From G020348385 sp964410125 (GTDB lineage Bacteria > Acidobacteriota > Aminicenantia > Aminicenantales > Aminicenantaceae): a stretch of DNA of 64,000 nucleotides. Of this stretch, positions 8,993 to 18,465 are shown piece by piece. Position 1 is the stretch's first letter. Every line of letters starts with the position of its first letter. Location of the stretch: positions 32,166 through 96,165 of the forward strand of contig CAYPGQ010000006.1 of NCBI GenBank assembly GCA_964410125.1, read 5' to 3'. Under the pieces are notes generated by a model. That model saw only the letters and a list, made by a program, of their open reading frames with translations, was not told the DNA's origin and did no database searches. A program made the translations under genes and the position numbers.

Positions 8993-9687
8993 TGGCAAAT
9001 ACTCTTTCTTTGCCGGACAACCTCGTATATAAAAATAGCTGCAGCCGCGGCCACGTTGAGAGAGGTTATTGTCCCGAGAAGAGGGATAGAAAGAACCTTA
9101 TCACATTTCTGCCTGACCAAAGGTCTCATTCCCTTGCCCTCAGAGCCAAAAATGAGTCCGACGGGAACAGTGTAGTCAAACTCATGCCAGAGTCTTTCGC
9201 CTCCCTCCTCGGCTCCTATCAACCACACCTCTTTTTTTCTCAATTCCTCCATGGTCCGGGCCAAATTTTTAACGCGCGCCACTTTCACATGCTCAAGAGC
9301 TCCTGATGCCACCACGGCAACAGTATCGGTCAAAAGCGCTGCCCGTCTCTCGGGTATTACGATGCCATCCACGCCTGCGCCTTCTGCCGTCCGGATGATG
9401 GCACCCAGATTTTGAGGGTCCCCAATGCCGTCCAGAAGCACCAGGAATGGGATTTCCGACGACGTCAGGATCGCATCCAGAGAAGCGTATTCTTTGGCCG
9501 CCAAAAGGGCAATCGCCCCCTGATGATGTGGGTCTATGCTGTTCAATTTTTTTTGAGGTAAGTAAAAAAACGGGATGCGGTTTTTTTTTGCCCATCCGAC
9601 AATTTCGGCAATTTTGGCTCTGCCTGCTCCCTCTTGGATGAGTATCTTATTCACCCGCTCGGGTGAATGCTTTATCGCTTCCAACAT
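8989..9687 (-). CDS. rlmB: 23S rRNA 2'-O-ribose methyltransferase, TrmH/SpoU family (RlmB-like)
   Basis: A SPOUT methyltransferase. The N-terminal L30e-like substrate-binding domain is followed by the knotted catalytic domain, with LLDGIGDPQNLGAIIRTAEG (motif 1), GLIFGSEGKGM (motif 2) and LGTITSLNVAAAAAIFIYE (motif 3). RlmB methylates G2251 in the 23S P-loop; exact target assignment is by family. The first ATG gives 232 residues and drops part of the expected N-terminal motif. In-frame codons just upstream read ISRLNP before MLEAI, like the usual G-x-NPVLEA motif. No ATG, GTG or TTG exists between there and an in-frame TAG, so the true start may be a rare codon such as ATT near 9723. Confidence 0.88.
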   Translation of the reverse strand: MLEAIKHSPERVNKILIQEGAGRAKIAEIVGWAKKNRIPFFYLPQKKLNSIDPHHQGAIALLAAKEYASLDAILTSSEIPFLVLLDGIGDPQNLGAIIRTAEGAGVDGIVIPERRAALLTDTVAVVASGALEHVKVARVKNLARTMEELRKKEVWLIGAEEGGERLWHEFDYTVPVGLIFGSEGKGMRPLVRQKCDKVLSIPLLGTITSLNVAAAAAIFIYEVVRQRKSICQ

Positions 9688-9742
9688 GGGATTAAGACGG
9701 CTGATTTTTTCCTTTTCTTGAATCCCTTCCCCCTATAATGTC

Positions 9743-11461
9743 CTATGAAGATGTTTTCTTTTGGGCCTTTTCGATTTTGGCCCAAGTGTCCCGAAGTGTC
9801 GCCGTCCGGTTGAACACAGGCCTTTCCGGTGAAGAGTCTTCGGAATCCAGACAAAAATATCCCTTTCTCAGGAATTGACACCAATCTCCCGGCTTGGCAT
9901 CGGCAAGGCTCGGCTCAACCTGGCAGGAGTGCAGAATCTCGAGTGACTTGGGATTCAGAGCGCTGTGCCAGTCTCCCCCCTTTTCATCGTCAGCGGGATT
10001 CTCTCTGAAAAACAGATGATCATAAAGCCGGACTTCGGCCGGGATTGCCTGAGGTACAGAAACCCAGTGAAGGGTTCCCCTGACCATCCGGCCATCCTTT
10101 GACCAGCCTCCTTTCGTTTCCGGATCATAGGTACAATGAAGTTCGATAATTTCCCCTGTTTGGGGCTCTTTTGTTACCTCTTCGCACTTTATGTAATAGG
10201 CATGTTTGAGCCGGACTTCTCGGCCAGGGGCCAAACGGAAAAACTTTCTCGGTGGATCTTCCCGGAAATCATCCTGTTCGATGTACAATTCACGGGAAAA
10301 CGGGACTTTTCGACTTCCCATGCTCGGGTCCTCGGGATTGTTTTCTGCATCCAGCATCTCGACCTGGCCCTCAGGGTAGTTATCGATGATTACTCTTAAA
10401 GGCCGCAAAACCGCCATTACCCGTGGGGCATTCTTGTTCAGGTCCTCACGCAAACAGTGCTCCAGCAGAGCGATGTCTACAGTGCTTTCTCTTTTGGCCA
10501 ATCCGATACGGTCGCAAAAATTCCTGATGGACTCTGGCGTGTATCCACGCCTGTGCAAACCCGATATGGTCGGCATCCGGGGATCATTCCAGCCGATCAC
10601 ATGTCCCTCCTCTACCAGCTGCAGGAGTTTCCGCTTGCTCATCACCGTGTAGGAAAGATTGAGGCGGGCAAATTCGATCTGCTGAGGATTATGAACCTCC
10701 AATTGTTCGAGGAACCAGTTGTACAAAGGGCGGTGGTCCTCAAACTCCAAGGTGCAGATAGAATGGGTAATTCCCTCAATGGAGTCGGACTGACCATGGG
10801 CCCAATCGTAGGTGGGGTAGATGCACCACTTATCACTGGTTCTATGATGTGTCGCCCTGAGGATACGGTACATCACGGGATCTCGCATATTCAAGTTCGG
10901 AGAGGCCATGTCGATCTTTGCTCGAAGAGTCCGGGAACCATCCGCAAATTCCCCGTTGCGCATGCGGTCCAGAAAATCCGCATTCTCCTCGACTGACCTA
11001 TTCCGATAAGGACTGTTTTTTCCTGGTTCTTTCAGCGTGCCTCTGTATGCCCGGATTTCATCTGCACTCAGGTCGCAAACATAGGCCTTGCCCTTTTGGA
11101 CAAGTTGCAAGGCATATTCATACAATTTCTCGAAATAATCAGAAGCGAAAAAAAGACGGTCTTCCCAATCGAACCCGAGCCAACGGATGTCCTCTTTGAT
11201 GGACTCCACATATTCCATTTCTTCTTTGATAGGGTTGGTGTCATCGAACCGCAGATTGCAAAGCCCCTGATACTCGGAGGCAAGACCAAAGTTCAGGCAG
11301 ATGGACTTGGCGTGTCCGATATGAAGATACCCGTTTGGCTCAGGAGGAAAACGGGTATGGACTCGCCCGTGGTTTTTGTTCATCTCCAAATCTTGGTCGA
11401 TGATGGTCCGGATGAAGTCTCTGATTATGCCTTGTTTGCCCTCTTTCCGATCGTTCTTCAT
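9743..11461 (-). CDS. glnS: Glutaminyl-tRNA synthetase
   Basis: A class I synthetase of 572 residues. Motifs are PEPNGYLHIGHAKSI (HIGH, about residues 41-55), a class I core, VMSKRKL (KMSKS equivalent), and the two C-terminal beta-barrel anticodon-binding domains. Its presence means tRNA-Gln can be charged directly. It overlaps the gltX end by 4 bp, so the eukaryote-like GlnRS and its GluRS paralogue are encoded side by side. The tRNA-Gln(UUG) gene at 42.8 kb is a substrate. Confidence 0.96.
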   Translation of the reverse strand: MKNDRKEGKQGIIRDFIRTIIDQDLEMNKNHGRVHTRFPPEPNGYLHIGHAKSICLNFGLASEYQGLCNLRFDDTNPIKEEMEYVESIKEDIRWLGFDWEDRLFFASDYFEKLYEYALQLVQKGKAYVCDLSADEIRAYRGTLKEPGKNSPYRNRSVEENADFLDRMRNGEFADGSRTLRAKIDMASPNLNMRDPVMYRILRATHHRTSDKWCIYPTYDWAHGQSDSIEGITHSICTLEFEDHRPLYNWFLEQLEVHNPQQIEFARLNLSYTVMSKRKLLQLVEEGHVIGWNDPRMPTISGLHRRGYTPESIRNFCDRIGLAKRESTVDIALLEHCLREDLNKNAPRVMAVLRPLRVIIDNYPEGQVEMLDAENNPEDPSMGSRKVPFSRELYIEQDDFREDPPRKFFRLAPGREVRLKHAYYIKCEEVTKEPQTGEIIELHCTYDPETKGGWSKDGRMVRGTLHWVSVPQAIPAEVRLYDHLFFRENPADDEKGGDWHSALNPKSLEILHSCQVEPSLADAKPGDWCQFLRKGYFCLDSEDSSPERPVFNRTATLRDTWAKIEKAQKKTSS

Positions 11462-12984
11462 GACTCTGCCTCCTCGTTCCTTATCGACCCGTGCTGTTTT
11501 AAATAATCCAACATTTCAGAAATCCGCTGGCTGCAATTCTTCAGGGACCGGGGCAGATTCAACTTGGCCCCCTTCTCCACCAACGGTATGAATTTGTCCA
11601 AATCCAAGCCTGACCCTCGCGTGGTAAGAGCAATGCGGAGAGGGTGATAAAGGTCTCTTCCCTTGCAGCCAGTATTCTGCTTTATTTCTTGAGTTATGGT
11701 TACAAATCGTTCATAGTCGAACTGTTTAACGTCCGCGATTTTTTGTCCTAACAGGCTGATAACTTTTGATGCACAATCCCCTTCCACCTCCTTTTTTGTT
11801 TCCTCATCCATCTCCCGAGGGGAGTATTGGAATAACATGGCCATTTGAGATGGGAAATCCGCGAATCGGTCCACACGTTCGATGAATATTTTCACGACCG
11901 TTTCCAGCCAGTCCCAATGGGCATCTGTCATTTCTTCTGGTAAAAGTTCAGCCGTTTTCATGTGAGGATAGGCCATCTCTGCCATTTGCCGTACAGACAG
12001 AGCTTTGGCATGCTGCCGATTGATCCAATAGAGTTTATCATAATCAAAAATAGCGGCTGACCGGCTTATCTTTTTCAAATCGAAAAACTGGATCAGTTCC
12101 TCCCTTGATAAAACCTCTTTATCCTCAGGGGGAGCCCATCCCAACAGAGCCAGATAATTGAAAAGAGCGGAAGAGAGCACACCATCCTTCTGGAACTGGT
12201 CAACGGCCGTAGCTCCATGACGTTTGCTCAACCGTGCATTGTCCCTTCCCATCACCATCGAAAGGTGGACAAACTGCGGCGGGATACAAGATAAAGCCTG
12301 GTAAACGAGAACCTGGCGGGGCGTGTTGGAAATATGATCCTCCCCCCTTATCACATGGGTTATTTCCATCAGGGAATCATCCACCGCAACGGCAAAATTA
12401 TAGGCCGGATGTCCGGTGGATCGAACAATGATCGGGTCCCCGATCAAGCCCAAATCAAACTTGAGCTCACCCCTCACAAGATCTCGGAATGTCAATTCTC
12501 CTCTATCTGGAGTTCGCAACCTTACGGAGGCTTTTTCCCCATCCTGAATCCTCTTGAGGGCCTCTGCAGCAGAAATATTTTTGCATTTCCCACTGTAGAT
12601 GGCCACACCATTTTTTGCCAGCGCTTCTTTTCTTTCCGCCTCCAGGTCTTCCGGTGAGCAAAAACAGTGATAAGCTTTTCCCATATCCAAGAGTCTTTGT
12701 GTGCAATCCCTGTAGCTATCCAGCCGAAGAGATTGTCTGTACGGGCCAAAGGCCCCTCCCACATCCGGGCCTTCATCCCAATCCAATCCGAGCCACAGCA
12801 GGTCTTCCATCAGTTTTTCCTCATATTCCAAAGCAGACCGCTCGATATCCGTGTCCTCGATCCTCAAGATATAGGTTCCTTTTTGCTGGCGGGCGAACAA
12901 CCAATTGAACAGAGCTGTCCGCGCATTTCCCACATGCAGAAATCCCGTGGGACTGGGCGCAAACCGTACTCTGATGTTTTCCAC
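11458..12984 (-). CDS. gltX: Glutamyl-tRNA synthetase
   Basis: A class I synthetase with RFAPSPTGFLHVGNARTALF (HIGH region), LSKRHGA (KMSKS) and a C-terminal helical anticodon-binding domain. The frame extends to an ATG at 13050, which would add 22 unconserved residues before the normal N-terminus. A GTG at 12984 (reads MENIRVRFAPSPTG) gives 508 residues, the usual family length, and is preferred, although no strong ribosome-binding site is visible for either start. First gene of gltX-glnS-rlmB-sigma-antisigma. Confidence 0.93.
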   Translation of the reverse strand: MENIRVRFAPSPTGFLHVGNARTALFNWLFARQQKGTYILRIEDTDIERSALEYEEKLMEDLLWLGLDWDEGPDVGGAFGPYRQSLRLDSYRDCTQRLLDMGKAYHCFCSPEDLEAERKEALAKNGVAIYSGKCKNISAAEALKRIQDGEKASVRLRTPDRGELTFRDLVRGELKFDLGLIGDPIIVRSTGHPAYNFAVAVDDSLMEITHVIRGEDHISNTPRQVLVYQALSCIPPQFVHLSMVMGRDNARLSKRHGATAVDQFQKDGVLSSALFNYLALLGWAPPEDKEVLSREELIQFFDLKKISRSAAIFDYDKLYWINRQHAKALSVRQMAEMAYPHMKTAELLPEEMTDAHWDWLETVVKIFIERVDRFADFPSQMAMLFQYSPREMDEETKKEVEGDCASKVISLLGQKIADVKQFDYERFVTITQEIKQNTGCKGRDLYHPLRIALTTRGSGLDLDKFIPLVEKGAKLNLPRSLKNCSQRISEMLDYLKQHGSIRNEEAES

Positions 12985-13510
12985 CGCAGATAATACTAAT
13001 ACATTTTGTCCAAAAACCCAAATTCCTATTCGGCAATATGAAATCCTCATTGATATTTTCCTACTAATTCTATTTATTTACCCGGATTATTCACGAGCCT
13101 TGTTTGATGTATATGCGAGGCACAGGGTATGCAACTGTGGTTATCCAGCGCAAATGCCCTTTAATGAACCAAGTGTATTAAGATCGCCTGTCAGTTAGAT
13201 AAAAATTTCCGATGAAAATATAAGGATGCTATCTTAAAAATGTTCGTATTGTCATTTGCAGCAATATCAGGATGATATTCTGATATTGCTGGAATCATGA
13301 GAATTACCAGCATTTTTCATGAATAATTAATGTGATTCTCTTCCATTTTGTTTGGGTAAACTCTAATGGAAAAAGACATCAGGTGTGTCCGCAGCGCCGA
13401 GAAGGGCACTCCAGACATGCCTGATGGCAAAGAAACACCTTTAAAGTAATGCTTACACAATATTGAAGAGAACTATTCGGGATAAATTTTTATGAACTAT
13501 CCAGGCTAGA
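12985..13510. repeat. Intergenic region with family A repeat and a strong hairpin
   Basis: No gene is visible upstream of gltX. At 13259-13291, AGCAATATCAG and CTGATATTGCT form a perfect 11-bp stem with a 9-base loop. At about 13333-13425 lies a copy of the family A repeat: TTCTCTTCCATTTTG, then GGGTAAACTC, TGGAAAAAGAC and TGTCCGCAGCGCC. These match 63901-63975. The gltX promoter must lie here but is not distinct. Confidence 0.65.
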
Positions 13511-13557
13511 AAGGCTGTAGTTTTTCCGGATCCCATGGAAACTGCAGCCTTTTTTTT
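13511..13557. terminator. Hairpin terminator at the end of the ispF operon
   Basis: AAGGCTGTAGTTTTTCC pairs with GGAAACTGCAGCCT (one internal mismatch), giving a long GC-containing stem with T8 on the plus-strand side that runs into the ispF stop codon. On the minus strand it follows ispF immediately. The T-tract is on the plus side, so it may act best against plus-strand readthrough, or in both directions. Confidence 0.65.
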
Positions 13558-14035
13558 ATTCCAATCCCAGAAGCGCTTGCGCTACAACCGCGATGGCCTC
13601 TCCTTGTCCGATGGGTCCGATCCCCTCATTGGTTTTGGCTTTAATGCCGAGGTCATTTGCCTGTATTTGGAGAAGGGGACACAAAACCTGTTTCATCTTG
13701 GCGATATGCGGACCGATTTTGGGGGATTCCGCTATGATGATGCAGTCTATATTATGGATACTCCCGCTTTTTTTGCGTACCTGGTCCATGATGATTTCCA
13801 AAAGTTTTGTGCTTTGGATATTTCGATATTGGAGATCGGTATCCGGAAAATATTGTCCGATATCTCCCTCCCCTATGGCTCCCAACAAGGCATCGATGAT
13901 GGCGTGTATCAAGCAATCCCCGTCTGAATGCCCGGTCAATCCTTTGGAAAAGGGTATTTTGACGCCGCCAAGAAAAAGCTTCTTTCCCTCTTGAAGCCTG
14001 TGGATATCATACCCAATACCGATTTTAATTCTCAA
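13556..14035 (-). CDS. ispF: 2-C-methyl-D-erythritol 2,4-cyclodiphosphate synthase
   Basis: The fifth enzyme of the MEP isoprenoid pathway, 159 residues. Zinc ligands are in IGYDIHR (Asp10, His12) and the conserved LTGHSDGDCLIHAIIDALLG segment supplies the third His. EGIGPIGQGEAIAVVAQALL closes the C-terminus. It overlaps ispD by 11 bp, the common ispD-ispF pair; ispE is at 42.9 kb in the neighbouring block. Confidence 0.96.
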   Translation of the reverse strand: MRIKIGIGYDIHRLQEGKKLFLGGVKIPFSKGLTGHSDGDCLIHAIIDALLGAIGEGDIGQYFPDTDLQYRNIQSTKLLEIIMDQVRKKSGSIHNIDCIIIAESPKIGPHIAKMKQVLCPLLQIQANDLGIKAKTNEGIGPIGQGEAIAVVAQALLGLE

Positions 14036-14690
14036 TCAACGCCTCCGCTATTTTCAGGTCTTCGGTTGTCGTGATTTTCATGTTCCTCTGGTCACCCGGG
14101 ACAACAAAGACATCCTTTCCTAGCCTTTCCACAAGAACGGCCTCATCCGTCCCGTAAAAATGGTCTTCCATCGCATGAACAAAAGCTTCCTTGAGCAGAG
14201 AAACGGAAAAGCCCTGAGGAGTCTGGACCCTGAAAAGCTGCCTTCTTTCTTCTGTCCGGAGAACCTTTTGTTCCTCCACGCATTTGATCGTATCTTCCAA
14301 AGGAACAACGGGAATCACCGCCCCTTTTTCCCTTGAGGCGTCGATAATCCTCCCGATCAGATCCTTCCCGACCAAAGGCCGCGCACCATCGTGGACGAGG
14401 ATGATCTCGGTCTCCTGCATATCCACACAGCTCAGCCCAGAGTAAACAGAGTCTTGCCTTTTTTCTCCTCCTCTGGCAATGGCGGCGATCTTTGTGTACC
14501 TGTTCAGATATTCGTCTCCCGACTGATCCCGCCCCAGCACAAGGATAATGTTGTCGATCGCTTCGTGTTCTTCGAATTTTTCCAAGCTCCAGTCCAAGAT
14601 GGTTTTTCCCTTTAGCAGAGCAACCTGTTTGGCCGCACCGAACCGTTTTCCCTTCCCTGCAGCAACGATTATCGCTGAAACTTTATTCAT
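14025..14690 (-). CDS. ispD: 2-C-methyl-D-erythritol 4-phosphate cytidylyltransferase
   Basis: Forms CDP-methylerythritol from MEP and CTP. The 221 residues show the N-terminal IIVAAGKGKRFGAAKQVALL nucleotide-binding loop, VLVHDGARP-type motif (ILVHDGARPLV) and VQTPQGFSVSLLKEAF. The start overlaps the PIN-TRAM gene by 4 bp. Confidence 0.96.
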   Translation of the reverse strand: MNKVSAIIVAAGKGKRFGAAKQVALLKGKTILDWSLEKFEEHEAIDNIILVLGRDQSGDEYLNRYTKIAAIARGGEKRQDSVYSGLSCVDMQETEIILVHDGARPLVGKDLIGRIIDASREKGAVIPVVPLEDTIKCVEEQKVLRTEERRQLFRVQTPQGFSVSLLKEAFVHAMEDHFYGTDEAVLVERLGKDVFVVPGDQRNMKITTTEDLKIAEALIEN

Positions 14691-15679
14691 CCAAATTCTT
14701 CTTCGTTGTAACGGCCAAAGATCATTTTCCCCACAGTTGTCTGGAGAACAGAGGTCACGGTGATTTCGACGTTTTGCCCGATCATCTTGCGGGAGTTATC
14801 AACGACAACCATGGTTCCATCATCCAAATAGGCCACTCCTTGATCTTTCTCTTTTCCTTCCTTAAGGATAAACACATTGACCATTTCACCTGGAAGCACA
14901 ACCGGTTTTAAGGCATTGGCCAGTTCGTTGATGTTGAGGACCGCGACACCCTGAAGCTGGGCGACCTTGTTCAGGTTAAAATCATTGGTGATGATTTTGG
15001 CATCCATGTGTTTGGCCAATTCGATCAATTTGGAATCCACATCATTGATCTCAGGAAAATCCAGTTCGGTTATCACGATGGAAACACGCGAAGATTTTTG
15101 GAGTTGATCCAACACATCCAGGCCCCGTCTTCCTCTCTGCCTCTTGACACTGTCAGCGGAATCTGCCACAAGCTGCAGCTCTTTGAGGATAAACTGGGGA
15201 ACGACCAAATCGCCGTCGATGAAGTCCGTGTCACAAATATCGGAGATCCGGCCATCGATGATCACGCTCGTATCAAGTATTTTGTGACTCCTTCCGGTGT
15301 TTTCCTCCTTGAAAAAACGAGTAAGATAGGTGGGATCAAGCCACTCGTGCTTTCGCGTTCCGACCAAAAAACCGATATAGGGCATGATGACGAGGAAAAA
15401 TATCCTGATGAACGTTGTGGTCGCATCTTCTTGTGCTATGTTCTGGTAAATGGCTCCCAGTCCCCAGCCTATCAACACGCCGGCAAATGTGCCGAGAGTG
15501 CCACTCCATATGACCTTAAACTGACTCTTTCTGATCCGAGTCTCCAGATAAATGAAAAGAACGCTCAAAAGAAAGCCAGCCAGAATACCATAATAACCGG
15601 AAATTTGAAACGGCGGAAAAAAGTATCCCGCAGCGGATATTATGGCAACAACGAATAAACGAAATATTATAACGCCCAT
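14687..15679 (-). CDS. Membrane-anchored PIN-TRAM domain protein (YacL-type)
   Basis: A 330-residue protein. Four hydrophobic segments fill the first 110 residues. A PIN nuclease-like domain follows (KILDTSVIIDGRISDICDT, then acidic residues in GDLVVPQFILKELQ). A C-terminal TRAM domain (about 265-320, KEKDQGVAYLDDGTMVVVDN) completes the PilT/YacL arrangement seen beside radA and ispD in Firmicutes and other phyla. The PIN acidic residues suggest metal-dependent RNase activity; the function of the family is not settled. Confidence 0.9.
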   Translation of the reverse strand: MGVIIFRLFVVAIISAAGYFFPPFQISGYYGILAGFLLSVLFIYLETRIRKSQFKVIWSGTLGTFAGVLIGWGLGAIYQNIAQEDATTTFIRIFFLVIMPYIGFLVGTRKHEWLDPTYLTRFFKEENTGRSHKILDTSVIIDGRISDICDTDFIDGDLVVPQFILKELQLVADSADSVKRQRGRRGLDVLDQLQKSSRVSIVITELDFPEINDVDSKLIELAKHMDAKIITNDFNLNKVAQLQGVAVLNINELANALKPVVLPGEMVNVFILKEGKEKDQGVAYLDDGTMVVVDNSRKMIGQNVEITVTSVLQTTVGKMIFGRYNEEEFG

Positions 15680-15702
15680 TTTAAAAAACCTTATAACAAA
15701 TA

Positions 15703-17061
15703 TTAAAATATAATGCCCAAAGCTTCTTTTATATTGCTCACTCCAGCCAAATCCACATCAGAGACCCCGTCTTTTTCCAACTGTGAAAGGTTTCCTTTGG
15801 GAAGAACGACCGTATTGAAGCCCAAAGAAACGGCTTCCTTGATCCTGGATAGAGGTTGGTTGACAGAGCGGACTTCCCCGCTCAGCCCCACCTCGCCAAA
15901 AAGAGCAAAATCCGGAGGGATGGCTTTGTTTTTCAAGCAGGATACGACAGCCATGATGGCGGCTAAATCCACCGCCGGTTCATCAAGCACCAATCCACCC
16001 GCCACATTCAAGTAGATATCCTCCCCGGCAAACCCAAATCCCAGTTTTCTCTCGATAATAGCCAACAACATAGCAGTCCGGAAATGATCCAGTCCTACGG
16101 TCATCCGCCTGGGATTCCCGGAAAACAGTGTTGGAGAAACCAAGGCTTGGATCTCGGCCAACAGAGGCCGCGATCCCTTGATCGTACAGACCACCACGCT
16201 CCCGGTCTCATCCTTGGGCCTTTCTTTCAGGAAAAAGGCCGATGGGTTGGAAATGGCTTGAAGCCCGTGGGCCCCCATTTCAAAAATGGCAAGCTCAGAA
16301 ATGGGGCCGAACCTATTCTTCAGGGCCCGCAATACTCTATGGCTGTGATCCCTTTCTCCCTCAAAATAGAGCACCACATCCACCATGTGCTCCAGCGATT
16401 TAGGACCAGCCAGAGATCCTTCTTTGGTTATATGTCCTATCAGGAAACTGGAAATTTGGTTTTTCTTGGCAAACCGGAAAACCTGGTTGGTGACCTCCCT
16501 TACCTGGCTGATCGTCCCGGGGCTGGAAGTAAGTTTTGCAGAATAGATGCTCTGGACCGAATCCATCACAAATATCTGCGGTCTCAGTTTCTCAGCCTGG
16601 GAAATGATTCTCTCCAGATTTGTCTCCGCCAACAGATACAGACTGCCGTCAGAAATCCCTAGGCGTTCCCCTCGCATTTTGATCTGTTCCAGGGATTCCT
16701 CTCCGGAAACGTACAGCACCTTCTCCCCTTTTAAACAAAAATCACGACTCACCTGGAGAAGCAGGGTGGACTTGCCTATTCCCGGCTCCCCGCCGATCAA
16801 AACCAGCGAACCCAGGACAACCCCTCCGCCCATGACACGGTCAAGCTCTTTGATGCCTGTTTCTGCCCTCTTTTTTTTCGCATCTTTGACATCCTTATAA
16901 AGGAGTGGCTCCGATGGGGAAAAGGAATAGTCAGCTTGGATTTCCTCAGCAACCTCCTCGATAAAAGAGTTCCACTCCCCACAACTGGGACACCTGCCAA
17001 GCCATTTGGGCGAATGGGACCCGCAATGTTGGCAGATAAAGACAGCTTTGCTCTTCATCAA
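15703..17061 (-). CDS. radA: DNA repair protein RadA (Sms)
   Basis: A RecA-like branch-migration helicase used in recombinational repair, 452 residues. Domains in order: a C4 zinc finger (CQHCGSHSPKWLGRCPSC, residues 10-27), a RecA-type ATPase with Walker A GGEPGIGKST, the RadA-specific KNRFG motif (ALKNRFGP), and a Lon-protease-like C-terminal domain. It overlaps the MCE gene by 4 bp. Confidence 0.96.
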   Translation of the reverse strand: MMKSKAVFICQHCGSHSPKWLGRCPSCGEWNSFIEEVAEEIQADYSFSPSEPLLYKDVKDAKKKRAETGIKELDRVMGGGVVLGSLVLIGGEPGIGKSTLLLQVSRDFCLKGEKVLYVSGEESLEQIKMRGERLGISDGSLYLLAETNLERIISQAEKLRPQIFVMDSVQSIYSAKLTSSPGTISQVREVTNQVFRFAKKNQISSFLIGHITKEGSLAGPKSLEHMVDVVLYFEGERDHSHRVLRALKNRFGPISELAIFEMGAHGLQAISNPSAFFLKERPKDETGSVVVCTIKGSRPLLAEIQALVSPTLFSGNPRRMTVGLDHFRTAMLLAIIERKLGFGFAGEDIYLNVAGGLVLDEPAVDLAAIMAVVSCLKNKAIPPDFALFGEVGLSGEVRSVNQPLSRIKEAVSLGFNTVVLPKGNLSQLEKDGVSDVDLAGVSNIKEALGIIF

Positions 17062-18431
17062 AATCCAAATCTCATTCCCAGATAAAATTCCCTTTTTTCC
17101 GATAACGTGAAATCATCCAATCCCACAAGGATATGAACATATTTGGAGGCTACAAAGCTTGTCCAGGCCCGAAACCGGGGCCGTGGATTTCGGTTGAAAT
17201 CGAAGCTCTCGAGCGTGAATATCACCCTGTCTTTGAATGCATACAAATCCAACCCGACACCGAACTTAGATTCCATGATCCCGGCTCGAGGAGCAAAAAC
17301 ACCCCAGCGGATTCCCCCCTGGGCAGAATATGTGAATTTATCCTGCCAGGGATCCCTAACGATTTGGGCGAGCAAAAACTTGTCAGAGGTGGGCCAAAAC
17401 CCAACAGAAAGGGCCCCTCTGAACAATTCGCTCTTGGCGAAATACTCTGCCCTTAATCCCATATCCACTCGCAAACTTGAAGCCGGGGTTATAACAGCTT
17501 GCACATCTTTTATGGTTTTTTCCGTCCTCTCGTACAGGCTCGGATCTTCGATCAGTTTTCCCAGCGTGCCTTCTCCTTTATTTATCTTTTCCAAGGATTC
17601 GCTCAGAGTTTTTAAGGCCTCTTCCGTCCTGGATATCAATTCCTTGATCCCCTCTAAATTTCCTTTCAGATTTCCCCTGTTCTCCTCTACCGTATCCTTA
17701 AGGAGATGGATGAGTTCATCCAGATTCTGTGAGATAGATTGGACATCCTGATCAAAGGTATCTATCGCCTGCGCAGCCTTATCCAGGCTCTGGGTAACAT
17801 GAGGCTTGCTTTCACTGAGAAATTCATTAAGCTCTGCTGATACCATGGAAAGGTTTTGGAGAATTTCCTTTATATTTACACGTGCCTCACCCTCTCCTAA
17901 CAAATCTCGCAAGGCCTTGCTTGTGCTTTTGATGTCGTCCCCGACAGAAGAGAGGATTATCCCCAATTGATCAAAACTAACCGGGGGTAAACTCCCGATC
18001 GTTCCTCCGGATTGCGCGATTTCATCTTTTGCACCCGGTGTTATTTCGATATACTTTTCTCCCAAAAGTCCGAGGGAGGCCAGAGTAGCCTTGGAATCCC
18101 GCCTGATCTCGACTTGCGGATTGATCTCCATGGCGACTTCTGCCTTGCTGCCTTTGAGACTGATGGCCTTAACAGCGCCCACCTTTACACCTGCCATGCG
18201 GACCACGGTCTTTTTTTCCAAACCAGCCACTGTGCCAAAATGGGTGTACAGCGTATAGCCTTTCTGCTCGAACAGCGTGCTGAAATCTCCCACCACAAAA
18301 ATAAACACCGCAAGGATGATCAGGCCAACCGCCAGGAAAATACCGACTTTTATTTCCTGCCGAAAACCTTTCTTCTGGCTTTCATCCGGATACCCTGGCT
18401 CTTCCTTTTTCCTTTTTTTGAATATGCCCAT
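17058..18431 (-). CDS. MCE/MlaD family lipid-transport protein
   Basis: A 457-residue protein with one N-terminal membrane anchor (about residues 27-50) and one MCE domain (about 55-135, containing GTVAGLEKKTVVRMAGVKVG). A long coiled-coil stretch (about 150-300) follows, then a beta-rich C-terminal part ending EFYLGMRFGF, which looks like outer-membrane barrel strands. The permease and ATPase genes immediately upstream make up an Mla/Mce-type system that moves phospholipids between the membranes. The C-terminal barrel-like extension is unusual for MlaD and could let one polypeptide span the periplasm. Confidence 0.9.
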   Translation of the reverse strand: MGIFKKRKKEEPGYPDESQKKGFRQEIKVGIFLAVGLIILAVFIFVVGDFSTLFEQKGYTLYTHFGTVAGLEKKTVVRMAGVKVGAVKAISLKGSKAEVAMEINPQVEIRRDSKATLASLGLLGEKYIEITPGAKDEIAQSGGTIGSLPPVSFDQLGIILSSVGDDIKSTSKALRDLLGEGEARVNIKEILQNLSMVSAELNEFLSESKPHVTQSLDKAAQAIDTFDQDVQSISQNLDELIHLLKDTVEENRGNLKGNLEGIKELISRTEEALKTLSESLEKINKGEGTLGKLIEDPSLYERTEKTIKDVQAVITPASSLRVDMGLRAEYFAKSELFRGALSVGFWPTSDKFLLAQIVRDPWQDKFTYSAQGGIRWGVFAPRAGIMESKFGVGLDLYAFKDRVIFTLESFDFNRNPRPRFRAWTSFVASKYVHILVGLDDFTLSEKREFYLGMRFGF

Positions 18432-18465
18432 TTAAATTTCTCTTATGTAAAATTTTCTTGATATG

